Shown piece by piece: positions 15,452 to 25,273 of a DNA stretch of 36,428 bases. The stretch covers positions 1 to 36,428 of the forward strand of contig CAIOKE010000058.1 of the NCBI GenBank assembly GCA_903858815.1, read 5' to 3'. The translations under genes and the position numbers were made by a program. Each line of letters opens with the position of its first letter. Position 1 is the first letter of the stretch. Under the pieces are notes generated by a model. The model saw only the letters and a program-made list of their open reading frames with translations. It did no database searches and had not been told where the DNA came from. The stretch comes from an uncultured Planctomycetaceae bacterium (GTDB lineage: Bacteria; Planctomycetota; Planctomycetia; Planctomycetales; Planctomycetaceae).

Positions 15452-16608
15452 TGCACACACTGAAGTATATCTGGCGAAACATGCGTCGGAACGCTGTCCG
15501 GACTTTGCTGACGGTGCTGTCGGTGGGGTTCAGTCTGGCGTTGATGACGGTGCTGTATGGATTTCTGGCGTCGCAGGACACGTATCGTGATGCTGCATCG
15601 CAGGCCAGCCGTGTTGTGGTGATGAACATCCAGGGGTTCAGTGGTCGGCTGCCCATTTCTGCTCTGGACGACGTGCGTGGCATGGAGCATGTGGCGGCAG
15701 CGGTGCCGTTATCGTGGTATGGCGGATCTTATCAGGACGAGCAGATGCCGTTTGCTCAGTTTGCGACGGATCCGCAGCAGCTGTTTGAGGTGTGGCCGGA
15801 GTATTCGATGCCGGCGGAGCAGCTGGAGTCGTGGAAGCAGAACCGTCAGGGTTGTGTGATTGATCGGCGAATTGCAGAGCGGCGGGGCTGGAAGGTGGGT
15901 GATCGGATTCCGTTGAAGGGCAATCTGTATCCGTTTGATCTGGATCTGCAGATCTGCGGGATCTTTGATTCACCGAAGAACACGGATTCGCTGTATTTTC
16001 ACTGGAGCTATCTGAACGAGGGGTTGCGGCAGCAGAATTTTGCGGTGCTGGACAATGCCGGTACGATTTTTCTGCGAGTGGGTGAATCGCCGCAGATTCC
16101 GGCCGTGATCAAGGGGGTGGATGATCGTTTCGGCAGTTCTGATACTCCCACGCGTTCTCAGACCGAAGCCGCATTTGCTCAGATGTTTGTCGATATGCTG
16201 GGCAATGTGCAGGTATTGATTCGGAACATTGGTCTGGCGGTGGTGTTTTCACTGTCGTTGGTAACAGCCAATTCGATGGCGATGGCGATGCGTGAGCGTG
16301 TGACAGAGATAGCGGTCCTGAAGGCGATCGGTTTCAGTCGCAGTCGAATTCTGCGCATGGTTCTGGGTGAAGCCTGTCTGATAGCGATCAGCGGGGGTGT
16401 GCTGGGTACAGCGATCGGTTGTTTATTTCTGCAGGGCATGAACCGGTTATTACCGCAGTTTTTCCCTTTCACGGTTGCTGAGATGCTTGGTCCGTGGGTC
16501 AGTTATGGTTTTCTGGCGGCGGTATTTCTTGGTTTGGTGAGTGGCATCGTACCGGCACTTCGAGCAGCGCGGATGTCGGTAGTGGACGGACTGCGACGGA
16601 TTGCCTGA
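15451..16608 (+). CDS. FtsX/MacB-type ABC permease, first of two
   Basis: This is an inner-membrane permease of 385 residues with the MacB/FtsX layout. One N-terminal helix (about 16-38) is followed by a large periplasmic domain (about 40-250), and three helices form the C-terminal FtsX domain. That domain contains MRERVTEIAVLKAIGFSRSRIL, the coupling region that contacts the ATPase. The ATG at 15451 overlaps the stop of the ATPase gene. The second permease follows after 15 bp and has the same length and layout but a different sequence, so the transporter is probably a heterodimer. Confidence 0.92.
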   Translation: MHTLKYIWRNMRRNAVRTLLTVLSVGFSLALMTVLYGFLASQDTYRDAASQASRVVVMNIQGFSGRLPISALDDVRGMEHVAAAVPLSWYGGSYQDEQMPFAQFATDPQQLFEVWPEYSMPAEQLESWKQNRQGCVIDRRIAERRGWKVGDRIPLKGNLYPFDLDLQICGIFDSPKNTDSLYFHWSYLNEGLRQQNFAVLDNAGTIFLRVGESPQIPAVIKGVDDRFGSSDTPTRSQTEAAFAQMFVDMLGNVQVLIRNIGLAVVFSLSLVTANSMAMAMRERVTEIAVLKAIGFSRSRILRMVLGEACLIAISGGVLGTAIGCLFLQGMNRLLPQFFPFTVAEMLGPWVSYGFLAAVFLGLVSGIVPALRAARMSVVDGLRRIA

Positions 16609-16623
16609 CGTGTGGGGTGAGAG

Positions 16624-17781
16624 ATGATACCGGCGAAATATAATGTGCGGAATCTGCGAGTCCGCTGGATCACGACGCTGATGACCGTGCTGAGTACGGG
16701 TCTTGTGGTGTGGGCATCGGTGTTGTGTTTTGGTCTGACGGATGGTCTGCGGTATGCTCTGCAGGTGACAGGTCACGAGCTGGATCTGATCGTGCTGCGC
16801 AAGGGTTCAGCGGATGAGATTGGCAGTGGTCTTGAGCAGAAGGTTGCGCGGGAAGTTTCGACATTGCCGGGGATTGCAAAGGACGGGAGTGGTCAGCCGC
16901 TGTGTTCGGTGGAGTTTGTCACGATTCTGACGAAGCCTCGTCGCAACAACGGCGGCACAGTGAATCTGATTGTGCGGGGTCTGGAGGATGTTGGTCGGGA
17001 TCTGCGTCCGGACTTTCGTATTGTGGAGGGTCGTGATCTGGAGCCGGGTAAGTTTGAGGCGATTACAAGTCGCAGTATGGCAGCGCGGTTTGAGAATCTG
17101 GCGATTGGCGAGAAGCTGGAGGTGAATCGTCAGTTTTTTGAGGTGGTGGGGTATTTTGAGGCTGCCGGCAGTGCGGCCGAGTCTGAGGTCTGGACGGATC
17201 TGCGGGATCTTGGTCTGGCGCGAAAGTCACCGGCGGCGGTCAGTTCGGTGTGTCTGCGGGCTGAGAGTGTTGAACAGAGGGATCAGCTGCAGCAGCAGCT
17301 GCAGGACGACAAGCGATTCCAGATGAAGGCGATTTCAGAGAAGCAGTATTTTGAAGACCAGATGAATCAGTCGAATGCGATTCAGTACATCGGGTATATC
17401 ATTGCGGGTTTCCTGATTTTCGGTGCGATGTTTGCGGCGGCTAATACGATGTTTGCAGCTGTGGCCAGCCGAGCTCGCGAGATCGGTACTCTGCGGGCAC
17501 TGGGATTTTCCCGAGTGGCGATCCTGTCATCGTTTCTGTTTGAGGCGATTCTATTGTGCCTGCTGGGTGGATTACTGGGTTGTCTGGCGACGTTGCCGTT
17601 CAATGGTTTGTCCACGGGTACGATGAACCAGTTCAGTGAGATTACGTTTTCCTTCCGTTTTGGGCCTCGCGTGCTGGCTCAGGGAGTCATTCTGGCGGTC
17701 TCAATGGGATTACTGGGTGGTCTGTTACCGGCTTTGCGTGCTGTCCGGTTGAACATTGTGACTGCGCTGCGTGAGCGTTGA
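16624..17781 (+). CDS. FtsX/MacB-type ABC permease, second of two
   Basis: This is the partner permease, also 385 residues: an N-terminal helix (about 14-36), a periplasmic domain, and a C-terminal three-helix FtsX domain. It contains ASRAREIGTLRALGFSRVAIL, equivalent to the coupling segment of the first permease. The start at ATG 16624 follows GGGGTGAGAG. The periplasmic part (HELDLIVLRKGSADEIGSG, then LIVRGLEDVGRDLRP) is of the MacB-like kind. Nothing in it identifies the substrate. A 228-bp gap with no gene separates it from the C39-like protease. Confidence 0.92.
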   Translation: MIPAKYNVRNLRVRWITTLMTVLSTGLVVWASVLCFGLTDGLRYALQVTGHELDLIVLRKGSADEIGSGLEQKVAREVSTLPGIAKDGSGQPLCSVEFVTILTKPRRNNGGTVNLIVRGLEDVGRDLRPDFRIVEGRDLEPGKFEAITSRSMAARFENLAIGEKLEVNRQFFEVVGYFEAAGSAAESEVWTDLRDLGLARKSPAAVSSVCLRAESVEQRDQLQQQLQDDKRFQMKAISEKQYFEDQMNQSNAIQYIGYIIAGFLIFGAMFAAANTMFAAVASRAREIGTLRALGFSRVAILSSFLFEAILLCLLGGLLGCLATLPFNGLSTGTMNQFSEITFSFRFGPRVLAQGVILAVSMGLLGGLLPALRAVRLNIVTALRER

Positions 17782-18009
17782 TTTCCTGTGAATTGCCGGC
17801 TGGACCTGAGTTCCCGAGGGTGGCTTAGCCTGAGTGGAAGTGCGTGACTCGTGCGGTTTTCTGCCGGTTGGGAGGCCGATGGCCAGTACAGTTTCGTTAA
17901 TTTCCTCAGGCTTAAGAACGGAATGCACTTGAGGCAGGTCGAAAAAATTCGCAGAATCTTTAATGAAAGTGACGGTTGCATCCTGAAGTAAACCGGCGAG
18001 GTACAGCGA

Positions 18010-18930
18010 ATGTCCGATCTGCAGACCAGCCTGTTGCTGATGATGGGGCTGGCTGCGGCATTCGCGGGTCTTGGTGCTGTGCTGCAGCGATTGCCCAGTG
18101 GCCGTCCTCTGGCAGTTGGCCTGGTTTCAGTGACTCTGCTGATGCTGGTCTATGTTGTTTTGATCTGGGACAGTCCTCTGCTGGTGCGTCTGTTGCCATT
18201 TTCCGGCGCGATCATTCTGGGCAACTGGTTGCCATTGATTGGCGCGTTCTACGCGGGTGTGTGTTTTCAGGCCACAGGCGTACCCATCGTGCGTCGTGTG
18301 CTGTTATCCGGTGTTCTGGTGGGATTGTGTGGTTATTCGCTGGTCAGTCCATTACTGGGAAGTACTCCTTGTTGTGCGCGTGTGGAATTTGAGCGTGTGC
18401 TGGAGTTCCAGACGACGGATTCCACCTGTTCGGCTGCATGTGCTGCAAGCTTACTGCGGGTTCACGGGATTGATGCCACAGAGCGAGAGATGGCCAGTCT
18501 CTGTCTGACTCGCGAGGGGACTCACTGGCTGGGTCTGTATCGTGGTCTGAAGGTGAAGACGGCGGGCACGGACTGGGATGTGGTGGTGGAGCGTGTTTCC
18601 GGCCAGACTTTGTTAAGTCAGGGCAGTGAGTCGGGGGTCCTGTCGCTGACCTTTCATGGTTTTGCCTCGAATCGATCATTTGAGACGGGTTTTGCGGTGC
18701 AGTCAGGGCATGCTGTTGTGTGTCTGGGGCGAGGTGGTCCCGGCGTTTTGAAGGTCTTCGATCCGTCTCCGGACTACGGCTTTGAGAACTGGGACTGGAA
18801 GCAACTGGAGCAGGTGGAGTCGGCAATTCTGGTGCGACTGGAGCCGCGTGCGGGTCGTGCTGTTGAGCGGATTCCGGATCCTCGTCAGTTGTGGGACAAG
18901 AATGTTGTCTACTGGGAACGTGCCCGCTGA
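18010..18930 (+). CDS. Membrane-anchored C39-like cysteine protease
   Basis: This protein of 306 residues has about four hydrophobic helices (6-25, 35-53, 63-85 and 96-117), then a C39-like papain-fold domain. The domain starts FQTTDSTCSAACAASLLRVHGI, giving the oxyanion Gln134 and nucleophile Cys140. It continues with SGHAVVCLGRGGPGVLKVFDPS, giving His234 and Asp251. C39 peptidases typically cut double-glycine leaders of exported peptides and are often fused to ABC exporters; here the domain is on a separate membrane protein. Its start (ATG 18010) has GGCGAGG upstream. It is the next gene after a complete MacAB-like exporter, but the 228-bp gap leaves co-transcription unproven. I see no double-glycine precursor in the window. 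Confidence 0.75.
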   Translation: MSDLQTSLLLMMGLAAAFAGLGAVLQRLPSGRPLAVGLVSVTLLMLVYVVLIWDSPLLVRLLPFSGAIILGNWLPLIGAFYAGVCFQATGVPIVRRVLLSGVLVGLCGYSLVSPLLGSTPCCARVEFERVLEFQTTDSTCSAACAASLLRVHGIDATEREMASLCLTREGTHWLGLYRGLKVKTAGTDWDVVVERVSGQTLLSQGSESGVLSLTFHGFASNRSFETGFAVQSGHAVVCLGRGGPGVLKVFDPSPDYGFENWDWKQLEQVESAILVRLEPRAGRAVERIPDPRQLWDKNVVYWERAR

Positions 18931-19057
18931 GTCTGCAGCAGTTGTGCGTCACTTTGTGGCCCTGCATCAAATGACGTGTGGTGTGTTGCTGTGCCGTCTG
19001 CGTGTTGGTGATTCTTCACCACCGAAGGATACGGTGGTCAGTGCACGCAAAGTTCCC

Positions 19058-19283
19058 CTTGTGAGGGCGAGGTTCCTGCCGAGCCGAAGTCATTGGTCCG
19101 TGTTCAGTTGTTGTTGTTCTCCGACAACCGTAGCGTGGGCATTCCTGTCCGGCCGCCTTTGGCCCACACAAAGCCGCAACGTGGCGAGCGTTTGCCCATC
19201 GTTCAGCCCTTCCGTGGGCTGATAACCACGAGGCAAAGGGGAGGCTCGGCATCGTGACCGAGCTGGTGCTCGGTGGTCCCGGG
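19058..19283. repeat. Composite intergenic repeat, copy 3, split by an insert
   Basis: Module A occurs at 19058-19089 with a few changes, and module B at 19254-19283 with its hairpin intact. The modules are 164 bp apart instead of about 20-30 bp. The intervening sequence contains GTAGCGTGGGCATTCCTGTC (19130-19149), which looks like another dispersed planctomycete intergenic element. The rest of 18931-19375 has no gene I can support. Confidence 0.7.
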
Positions 19284-19365
19284 TGCGAGGGGTCGGTGGA
19301 CACCTCCTGGTGCTGTGGTGGTCTTTGGGTCCAACGGAGTTCTGTTTCATTGGGGGTTGAAGACG

Positions 19366-19397
19366 AAACAGAAAAGGGCGACCATTGCTGGTCGCCC
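19366..19397 (-). terminator. Intrinsic terminator of clpC
   Basis: The perfect 8-bp stem GGGCGACC/GGTCGCCC (19376-19397) has a 6-nt loop. On the - strand it is followed by TTTTCTGTTT. It lies 32 bp past the clpC stop codon. Confidence 0.9.
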
Positions 19398-19429
19398 TGA
19401 GAGCTGTTTTGACGAGCTGATTGACCTGA

Positions 19430-21958
19430 TCAGGCAGTTGCCGTTTCAGCAGAGGGTGCTTCTGTTTCCAGTGCCCCGTGGAATTCCAGTTGTTTCTGGT
19501 CGCCCACTTCCTTCAGGCCAACGTGGATGACGTTCTTTCCATCGAAGGTGCCTCGCAGCAGTTCTTCTGACAGCGGATCTTCGATGTATTTTTCGACGCT
19601 GCGTCGCAGCGGTCGAGCACCGTAGTCCAGACCGTCACCGGCTTCACCCTTGTCAATGATAAAGCCTCGTGCTTCATCAGAGAGCACCAGCTTCTTGCCG
19701 CGTTCCTGCAGGCGTTCGAACACCTTCCGCAGTTCGATGTCGACGATCTGCATAAGTTCGACGCGAGTCAGCTTACGGAACACGACGACTTCATCCAGTC
19801 GTCCAAGGAATTCGGGTTTGAACTGCTTCTGCAGTTCGTGCATCAGGTTGACCTTCATTTCTTCATAGGAGCGATCGGCATCGCGTTCCCGCAGCGTGTG
19901 CAGTCCCATGCTGCCCCCGTGTGCCATGCGAGCAGCACCGGCGTTCGTGGTCATGATCACGATCACGTTTTTGAAGTCCACGCGTCGACCGAAGCTGTCG
20001 GTCAGGTGTCCTTCTTCCATGATCTGCAGGAGCATGTTGTACACGTCGGGGTGGGCTTTTTCGATTTCGTCGAGCAGCACGACAGAGTAGGGGCGACGCC
20101 GAATTTTCTCTGTGAGCTGTCCACCTTCATCAAAGCCGACATAGCCTGGAGGTGCACCGATCAGGCGACTGACGTTGTGCTTCTCCATGTATTCGGACAT
20201 GTCAATCTGAATCAGTGCGTCTTCATCACCGAACATGAATTCGGCGAGAGTTTTGGCCAGCAGCGTTTTGCCGACGCCTGTTGGTCCACAGAACAGGAAC
20301 GCACCGGTGGGGCGTTTGGGATCCTTCAGTCCGCTGCGGCTGCGGCGGACGGCCTTGCAGACCTGAGTGATGGCCTGTTCCTGGCTGATTACGCGTTTGT
20401 GCAGTTCCTGCTCCATCTGCAGCAGTCGCACGGCATCTTCGCTGGAAAGTCGAGTCAGGGGGATCCCGGTCATGCGAGCCACGACCTCGGCGATGACTTC
20501 CGCGTCCACGACACCATCGGTCTGGCGGGATTTTTCACGCCATTCTTCGGTGAGTTGCTCTTTCTTCTTGCGAAGTTTGTCCGCCTGATCGCGGAAGGAC
20601 GCTGCTTTTTCGAATTTCTGTTCAGCAACAGCCTCTTCCTTGGCGTTGTTCAGCCGCTGGATTTCTTCTTCCAGTTCTTTCAGGTCGGGTGGTCGGACCA
20701 TGGATTTGAGTCGAACTCGAGCGCCCGATTCATCGATGACGTCGATGGCTTTGTCGGGCAGGCAACGAGCAGTGATGTAGCGAGTGGACAGTTCGACGGC
20801 TGCTTCAAGGGCATCATCGGTGATCTGCACGCGGTGGTGTTCTTCGTAACGATCGCGGAGTCCTTTCAGGATCTCGACAGCCTGAGATGGTGTCGGTGGA
20901 TCGACCATGATGGTCTGGAAGCGGCGTTCGAGGGCAGCATCCTTTTCAATGTACTTGCGATATTCGTCGAGTGTTGTGGCACCGATACACTGAATTTCGC
21001 CGCGGCTGAGTGCGGGCTTGAGGACGTTGGAGGCGTCGATGGCGCCTTCAGCACCACCAGCGCCGACCAGTGTGTGCAGCTCGTCGATGAACAGAATGGT
21101 GTTGCGTGCTCGACGCACTTCGTTCATGACGGCCTTGATCCGTTCTTCGAACTGACCGCGATATTTAGTGCCGGCGACCATCATGGCGAGGTCCAGCACA
21201 ATGATGCGGCGATCGGCGAGGATATCGGGGACAGCCCCGTCAACCACCATCTGAGCGAAGCCTTCGACGATGGCCGTTTTGCCCACGCCGGCTTCACCCA
21301 GCAGTACCGGATTATTCTTCTGGCGACGGCAGAGGATCTGCACGACGCGTTCAATTTCACGTTCGCGTCCAATGACCGGATCCAGTTTCTTCTGGCGTGC
21401 CAGTTCGGTCAGGTCACGACCGAAGCTGTCGAGTGCAGGTGTTTTGCTGCGACTTGCGCCCTTCTGTTGTGCGGCACCTGAGCCGCCACGTTCTTCAGCT
21501 CCTGGTTCTGCCGATTCCATCCCGTGGCCCAGCAGATTCAGGACTTCGTCGCGAACGTCTTCCAGCTTCAATCCCAGATTCATCAGGACCTGGGCAGCCA
21601 CACCTTCCTGTTCCCGGAGCAGTCCCAGCAGGAGATGTTCCGTACCGACATAGTTGTGGTTGAGATTGCGAGCTTCGTCCATCGCATACTCAATCACCTT
21701 CTTGGCGCGTGGGGTCTGGGGCAGTTTGCCCATGGTAACCATGTCCGGACCCGTCTGCACAATCTTTTCCACTTCGATGCGGATCTTGCGGAGATCGACA
21801 TCGAGATTTTTCAGGACATTTGCGGCGACGCCGGAGCCTTCCTTCACCAGACCCAGCAGGATGTGTTCGGTACCAATGTATTCATGGTTGAATCGCTGGG
21901 CTTCCTGGTTCGCCAGCTGCATGACCTTACGGGCCCGGTCTGTGAAACGCTCGTACAT
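19430..21958 (-). CDS. clpC: ATP-dependent Clp protease ATPase subunit ClpC
   Basis: This is a HSP100 AAA+ unfoldase that feeds proteins to the ClpP peptidase in the cytoplasm. It has 842 residues, the usual ClpC length. The start at 21958 gives the family opening [16 protein letters not shown] and follows AGGA. The N-terminal Clp repeats contain [12 protein letters not shown] and [12 protein letters not shown]. The first AAA module has Walker A GEAGVGKT (221-228). A UVR-type middle segment ([21 protein letters not shown]) distinguishes ClpC from ClpA and ClpB. The second AAA module has [14 protein letters not shown]. No mcsA/mcsB or ctsR is adjacent. I found no CIRCE-like operator in the 334 bp upstream (21959-22292), which hold no gene. 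Confidence 0.97.
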   Translation of the reverse strand: MYERFTDRARKVMQLANQEAQRFNHEYIGTEHILLGLVKEGSGVAANVLKNLDVDLRKIRIEVEKIVQTGPDMVTMGKLPQTPRAKKVIEYAMDEARNLNHNYVGTEHLLLGLLREQEGVAAQVLMNLGLKLEDVRDEVLNLLGHGMESAEPGAEERGGSGAAQQKGASRSKTPALDSFGRDLTELARQKKLDPVIGREREIERVVQILCRRQKNNPVLLGEAGVGKTAIVEGFAQMVVDGAVPDILADRRIIVLDLAMMVAGTKYRGQFEERIKAVMNEVRRARNTILFIDELHTLVGAGGAEGAIDASNVLKPALSRGEIQCIGATTLDEYRKYIEKDAALERRFQTIMVDPPTPSQAVEILKGLRDRYEEHHRVQITDDALEAAVELSTRYITARCLPDKAIDVIDESGARVRLKSMVRPPDLKELEEEIQRLNNAKEEAVAEQKFEKAASFRDQADKLRKKKEQLTEEWREKSRQTDGVVDAEVIAEVVARMTGIPLTRLSSEDAVRLLQMEQELHKRVISQEQAITQVCKAVRRSRSGLKDPKRPTGAFLFCGPTGVGKTLLAKTLAEFMFGDEDALIQIDMSEYMEKHNVSRLIGAPPGYVGFDEGGQLTEKIRRRPYSVVLLDEIEKAHPDVYNMLLQIMEEGHLTDSFGRRVDFKNVIVIMTTNAGAARMAHGGSMGLHTLRERDADRSYEEMKVNLMHELQKQFKPEFLGRLDEVVVFRKLTRVELMQIVDIELRKVFERLQERGKKLVLSDEARGFIIDKGEAGDGLDYGARPLRRSVEKYIEDPLSEELLRGTFDGKNVIHVGLKEVGDQKQLEFHGALETEAPSAETATA

Positions 21959-22292
21959 GATGCATTCCTGAGTAACTGTTCGGAACCGCCCGACATTGGT
22001 CGTGGCGGCGTGGTCTGTTCGCACCGATATTGTGACGGGTTCTGGCAGCCTCGTCCACCCCCACCCGGTTGCTGGCCGGAGGGCTGAATCCATTCGCAGG
22101 CTGTCAACTGCTGAACTCTAGCGGGAAATCCTCGTCAGGCCTGCTTTTTTTCCCCACGAGGGCGAATCCGGAGGGGATTTTCTCAGGATTTTCCAGAGAG
22201 GCCTGTGGCTTTCAGGCAACACACGAGGCAGATCCTGCGGTTTTGGGAAAAAATCGGGTGAAAGTTGGGATTTTCGGGCAGCCTGCAGATGT

Positions 22293-23663
22293 TCAGGTGT
22301 AGCGAACGGCTCGATGTCGAGGTTCAAAGTATTCTGGCAGCAGGCTGTCGACCTGCAGCAATCCGCGGCGGGTCAGTCGGAGTGTGTGGCCGTCCAGCTG
22401 CAGATATCCTGCATTCTGCTGGTTTGCCAGCGGAACGGCAAATTCGGTCAAAGTGTCAACTGCGTATTTCCGGTCAAGGCGAGCGAGATCCACGGTCCCT
22501 TCCTTCATCAGGAGCACAAGTTCACGAATCAGCAGCTGATGGGGAGTCGGTTTGAGGGCGCGATTGATGGGTAATCGGCCACTGGAAACGGTCTCCATGT
22601 AATCTTCGATGCGATCGAGATTCTGATAATGGACGCCCTGAAAATGGCCAAACGATGAAACACCGGTTGCCAGCAGATCACAGCCACGCCAGACATTATC
22701 GCGGTATACAAAACGGTCCTGTTCCGGATTACGGACCAGTTCGTTACCGCTGGAAATGTGATATCCGGAGGCCAGCAGGCGGTCCATGGCTTCACTGACC
22801 CAGCGGCGTTTTGTGGGCCAGTCAGCAACGGGAGACTGCAGTCCCTGTTCCCGCATCTCTTTTGAATAGACCGTATTGAACGGCAGTTCCATCTGGTAGA
22901 TGGTGATGTTGTCAGGTGCCAGCTGCAGGGTCAGATCGATATTGCGATGCCAGTTTTCGTCTGTTTCCCCGACCATACCGGCAATCAGGTCGATATTCAC
23001 CTGCGGAAAGCCGATGTTGCGGATCCATTCCCAGGCGGTGAAGACTTCGGGTGACAGGTGAGCGCGTCCGTTTTCTTCAAGGATCCGGTCGTTGAAGCTT
23101 TCGACCCCCAGTGAAATGCGAGTGATTCCGATATCGCGAAGGGTTTCCAGTTTTTCGACGCTGAGCGTGCCTGGCTCGCATTCGAAGGTGACTTCTTCTG
23201 CCTGATCCCAATTGATCCAGGCGCTCATACGTTCGCGGAGTGAGCGGAGTTGTTTTGAGCTGAGATAGCTGGGTGTACCACCGCCGAAGTAGACAAATTT
23301 CAGCGATCGTGAGCCGATAGCGGATCGCTGGCTGATCAGTTCGAGTTCGGCAATGAGTGCCCGAACGTAATCTTCAATCGATCTGGCATTCTGGTTGGTG
23401 TAGACACGGAAGTAGCAGAACTTGCAGCGTTTGCGGCAGAAGGGGATATGGATGTAGAGGCCCAGCGGGGTGTCCGCGGTGTCTGCCGGGCTGGCGTCGA
23501 GTGCCTGCAGGGCCTGCGGAACAAACTCTGTCTGCCACTGGGAAAATGGCGGGTAGTTGGAAATGAAGTAGCTGCCAACTTCGGTTGTTGCAGCGGGGGC
23601 CGGGGTGACCAGCTGGGGCAGGGTGCCTGACGCCGGTTCAGATGCTGGTACAGGAGTGCTCAT
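22293..23663 (-). CDS. HemN/HemW-like radical SAM protein
   Basis: This radical SAM enzyme of 456 residues belongs to the coproporphyrinogen III oxidase superfamily. The iron-sulfur motif is C76-RKR-C80-KF-C83 in [16 protein letters not shown], followed by FGGGTPSYL, the SAM-binding glycine motif. A HemN-type C-terminal domain is present ([21 protein letters not shown]). The first ~65 residues are a Pro/Ala-rich extension absent from typical HemW. The residue after the third Cys is Tyr rather than the Asp of HemW or the Gly of HemN, so neither function can be assigned safely. ATG 23663 is chosen; a GTG at 23675 is an alternative. It lies 49 bp after the PQQ-propeller gene, probably in one transcript. 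Confidence 0.85.
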   Translation of the reverse strand: MSTPVPASEPASGTLPQLVTPAPAATTEVGSYFISNYPPFSQWQTEFVPQALQALDASPADTADTPLGLYIHIPFCRKRCKFCYFRVYTNQNARSIEDYVRALIAELELISQRSAIGSRSLKFVYFGGGTPSYLSSKQLRSLRERMSAWINWDQAEEVTFECEPGTLSVEKLETLRDIGITRISLGVESFNDRILEENGRAHLSPEVFTAWEWIRNIGFPQVNIDLIAGMVGETDENWHRNIDLTLQLAPDNITIYQMELPFNTVYSKEMREQGLQSPVADWPTKRRWVSEAMDRLLASGYHISSGNELVRNPEQDRFVYRDNVWRGCDLLATGVSSFGHFQGVHYQNLDRIEDYMETVSSGRLPINRALKPTPHQLLIRELVLLMKEGTVDLARLDRKYAVDTLTEFAVPLANQQNAGYLQLDGHTLRLTRRGLLQVDSLLPEYFEPRHRAVRYT

Positions 23664-23712
23664 GAGTGTTTCCACAATACCGAGATACGGCCTTAACGGT
23701 TGGTCTTCAGTG

Positions 23713-24972
23713 TCAGGCGAAGCACAGCAGCCTGCCGTTCTGCTGGTCTTCGCCGGCGATCAGCACACCTTCACCGATGGCGAGTCCGGCATTGATGTCC
23801 TTGCCTGAATTGTACTTCCAGAGTTCCTTACCGGTGTTGATATCGAGTCCATACAGGTTGCCGTCCCCGGAGCCGATGAAAAAGCGAGTATCGATAGCGA
23901 CGCCCGAACATTCGATTTTGGCGCGAGTGGCGAAGGTCCATACGACTTTGCCGGTGTCACGGGCAACCGCGTGCACTGTTTTGTCGTGACCGCCGACAAT
24001 CACCAGCTGTTCTGTGACAACGGCCGAAGCGTGAAACGGCATTTCGCGAGGCCCTGCATACTTCCAGACGATTTCGCCTTTTCGCCAGTCCACACACAGG
24101 ATCAGGCCAGTGTGAGTTCCCACGTAGAGCAGATCCTGCACGATGGCGGGCGAGGCGATGAGGAAGGATTCCAGCGGCATGTCGCGGAATTCTTTGCCGG
24201 TATCAAGATCGATGACTCGCAGATGTTCATCGCAGCCAGCGACGAAGGTGTAGTGGTCGGCAACGGCCGGTGAGCAGTTGATCCGATCGTTGGTCTGCAC
24301 CTTCCAGATTTCCGTGCCGGTTTGCGACAGGCAGTACAGGCAGCTGTCGTGAGACGCCAGCAGCAGATGATCGCGGTACTGGGACACGCAGCCGGCAATT
24401 TCCGATCCGGTTGTGAAATTCCAGAGCTTCTTTCCGGTGGTGCGATCGAGTGCGTGCAGGATGCCGTCTTCATCCCCGGCGTAGACCGTATTGCCGGCAA
24501 CGAAGGGGGCAGCTTTGAAGCCGGGGGCAAATTTTTTCGGGTCAGGGTCTTCGATGGAACGGTATTTCCAAAGTTCCTTTCCGGTCTGCAGATTGAGGCA
24601 GTAGAGGAAGCCGGCCAGTGCAGGGGCATAGACCTTACCGTCAGCAATCGCCACGCAACCAACCCAGCCATCGGGCGAACTGAATTCCCAGCGGAGCGTG
24701 GGGGTGGCACTGAGTGTACCGCGTGCGAGTCCGCGCTGATCCGGTGCACCGCGGAATGAACGCCATGCGGTATCAGTGGTGTCGGCGGTTATCAGCTGGG
24801 CTGGCAGTGGGGCGGTAACGGGTTGTGCCGCGGTGAGACCGACAGGGCCACGGCTACTGCTGACTGCGGCAGCGGCGAGGGACCCGAGCAGAGTGCGTCG
24901 GGAGAGGATGCCACGGCGCGATTCGGCTGACGGGAGGCTGTCAGGACATTGGCGAGGGCGTTCGTTGAGCAT
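23713..24972 (-). CDS. Tat-exported PQQ-like beta-propeller protein
   Basis: The 419-residue protein starts at 24972, where a twin-arginine signal appears ([19 protein letters not shown] at 25-26). Residues from about 70 onward form repeated beta-propeller blades with the Gly-Lys-x-x-Trp signature: [49 protein letters not shown] and [10 protein letters not shown]. Such WD40/PQQ-like propellers in planctomycetes are often exported. Many, possibly including this one, do not bind PQQ, and no dehydrogenase active site is evident. It is followed by the HemN/HemW-like gene. A candidate promoter with a consensus -10 lies upstream (25089-25117). Confidence 0.88.
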   Translation of the reverse strand: MLNERPRQCPDSLPSAESRRGILSRRTLLGSLAAAAVSSSRGPVGLTAAQPVTAPLPAQLITADTTDTAWRSFRGAPDQRGLARGTLSATPTLRWEFSSPDGWVGCVAIADGKVYAPALAGFLYCLNLQTGKELWKYRSIEDPDPKKFAPGFKAAPFVAGNTVYAGDEDGILHALDRTTGKKLWNFTTGSEIAGCVSQYRDHLLLASHDSCLYCLSQTGTEIWKVQTNDRINCSPAVADHYTFVAGCDEHLRVIDLDTGKEFRDMPLESFLIASPAIVQDLLYVGTHTGLILCVDWRKGEIVWKYAGPREMPFHASAVVTEQLVIVGGHDKTVHAVARDTGKVVWTFATRAKIECSGVAIDTRFFIGSGDGNLYGLDINTGKELWKYNSGKDINAGLAIGEGVLIAGEDQQNGRLLCFA

Positions 24973-25088
24973 GGCAGAGTACGAAATGAAAAGGAGGGTG
25001 CGGAGGCGAGGGCAGTGGAATTGGGGACAGGGGACGAGGGTGTGGTGAACTGCTGGGCGACGCGAGATCGCCCGGGATCCTGCCACAG

Positions 25089-25117
25089 ATTATAGCAGCA
25101 AAGCGGGGCACAAAATC
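25089..25117 (-). promoter_or_regulatory. Candidate promoter for the PQQ-propeller gene
   Basis: On the - strand the sequence reads GATTTT, 17 bp, then a perfect TATAAT -10 box (25094-25089). The -35 is poor. Transcription would begin about 110 bases before the start codon at 24972. Confidence 0.45.
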
Positions 25118-25186
25118 GGCAGTTTGGGGCTGGGCAGGCGGTTTTCGAGGGATTCCGTCGAATTTTCCGCCGTTCAGCCGTTTCGA

Positions 25187-25215
25187 TTTCCACGGTTCTC
25201 CACGGCGGGTATATT
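25187..25215 (+). promoter_or_regulatory. Candidate promoter for the DUF3500 gene
   Basis: TTTCCA, a 17-bp spacer, then TATATT. Transcription would start near 25222, about 50 bases before the GTG start at 25274. With the - strand promoter at 25089-25117, it makes the 301-bp gap 24973-25273 a divergent promoter region. Confidence 0.5.
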
Positions 25216-25273
25216 GCAGGGTGAGTCCAGCGTTCTTCAATCCCACCTGACCTGTTCCTGCGGGAGCCCTCCT

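Noticed and set aside
17679-17981. Overlapping - strand open frames at the 3' end of the second permease
   Set aside because: They overlap a well-supported gene, compete with each other in different frames and match nothing I know.
19838-21481. A 547-codon open frame on the + strand
   Set aside because: It lies entirely antisense to clpC, whose family motifs are unmistakable. Long antisense frames are expected from the codon bias of this gene.
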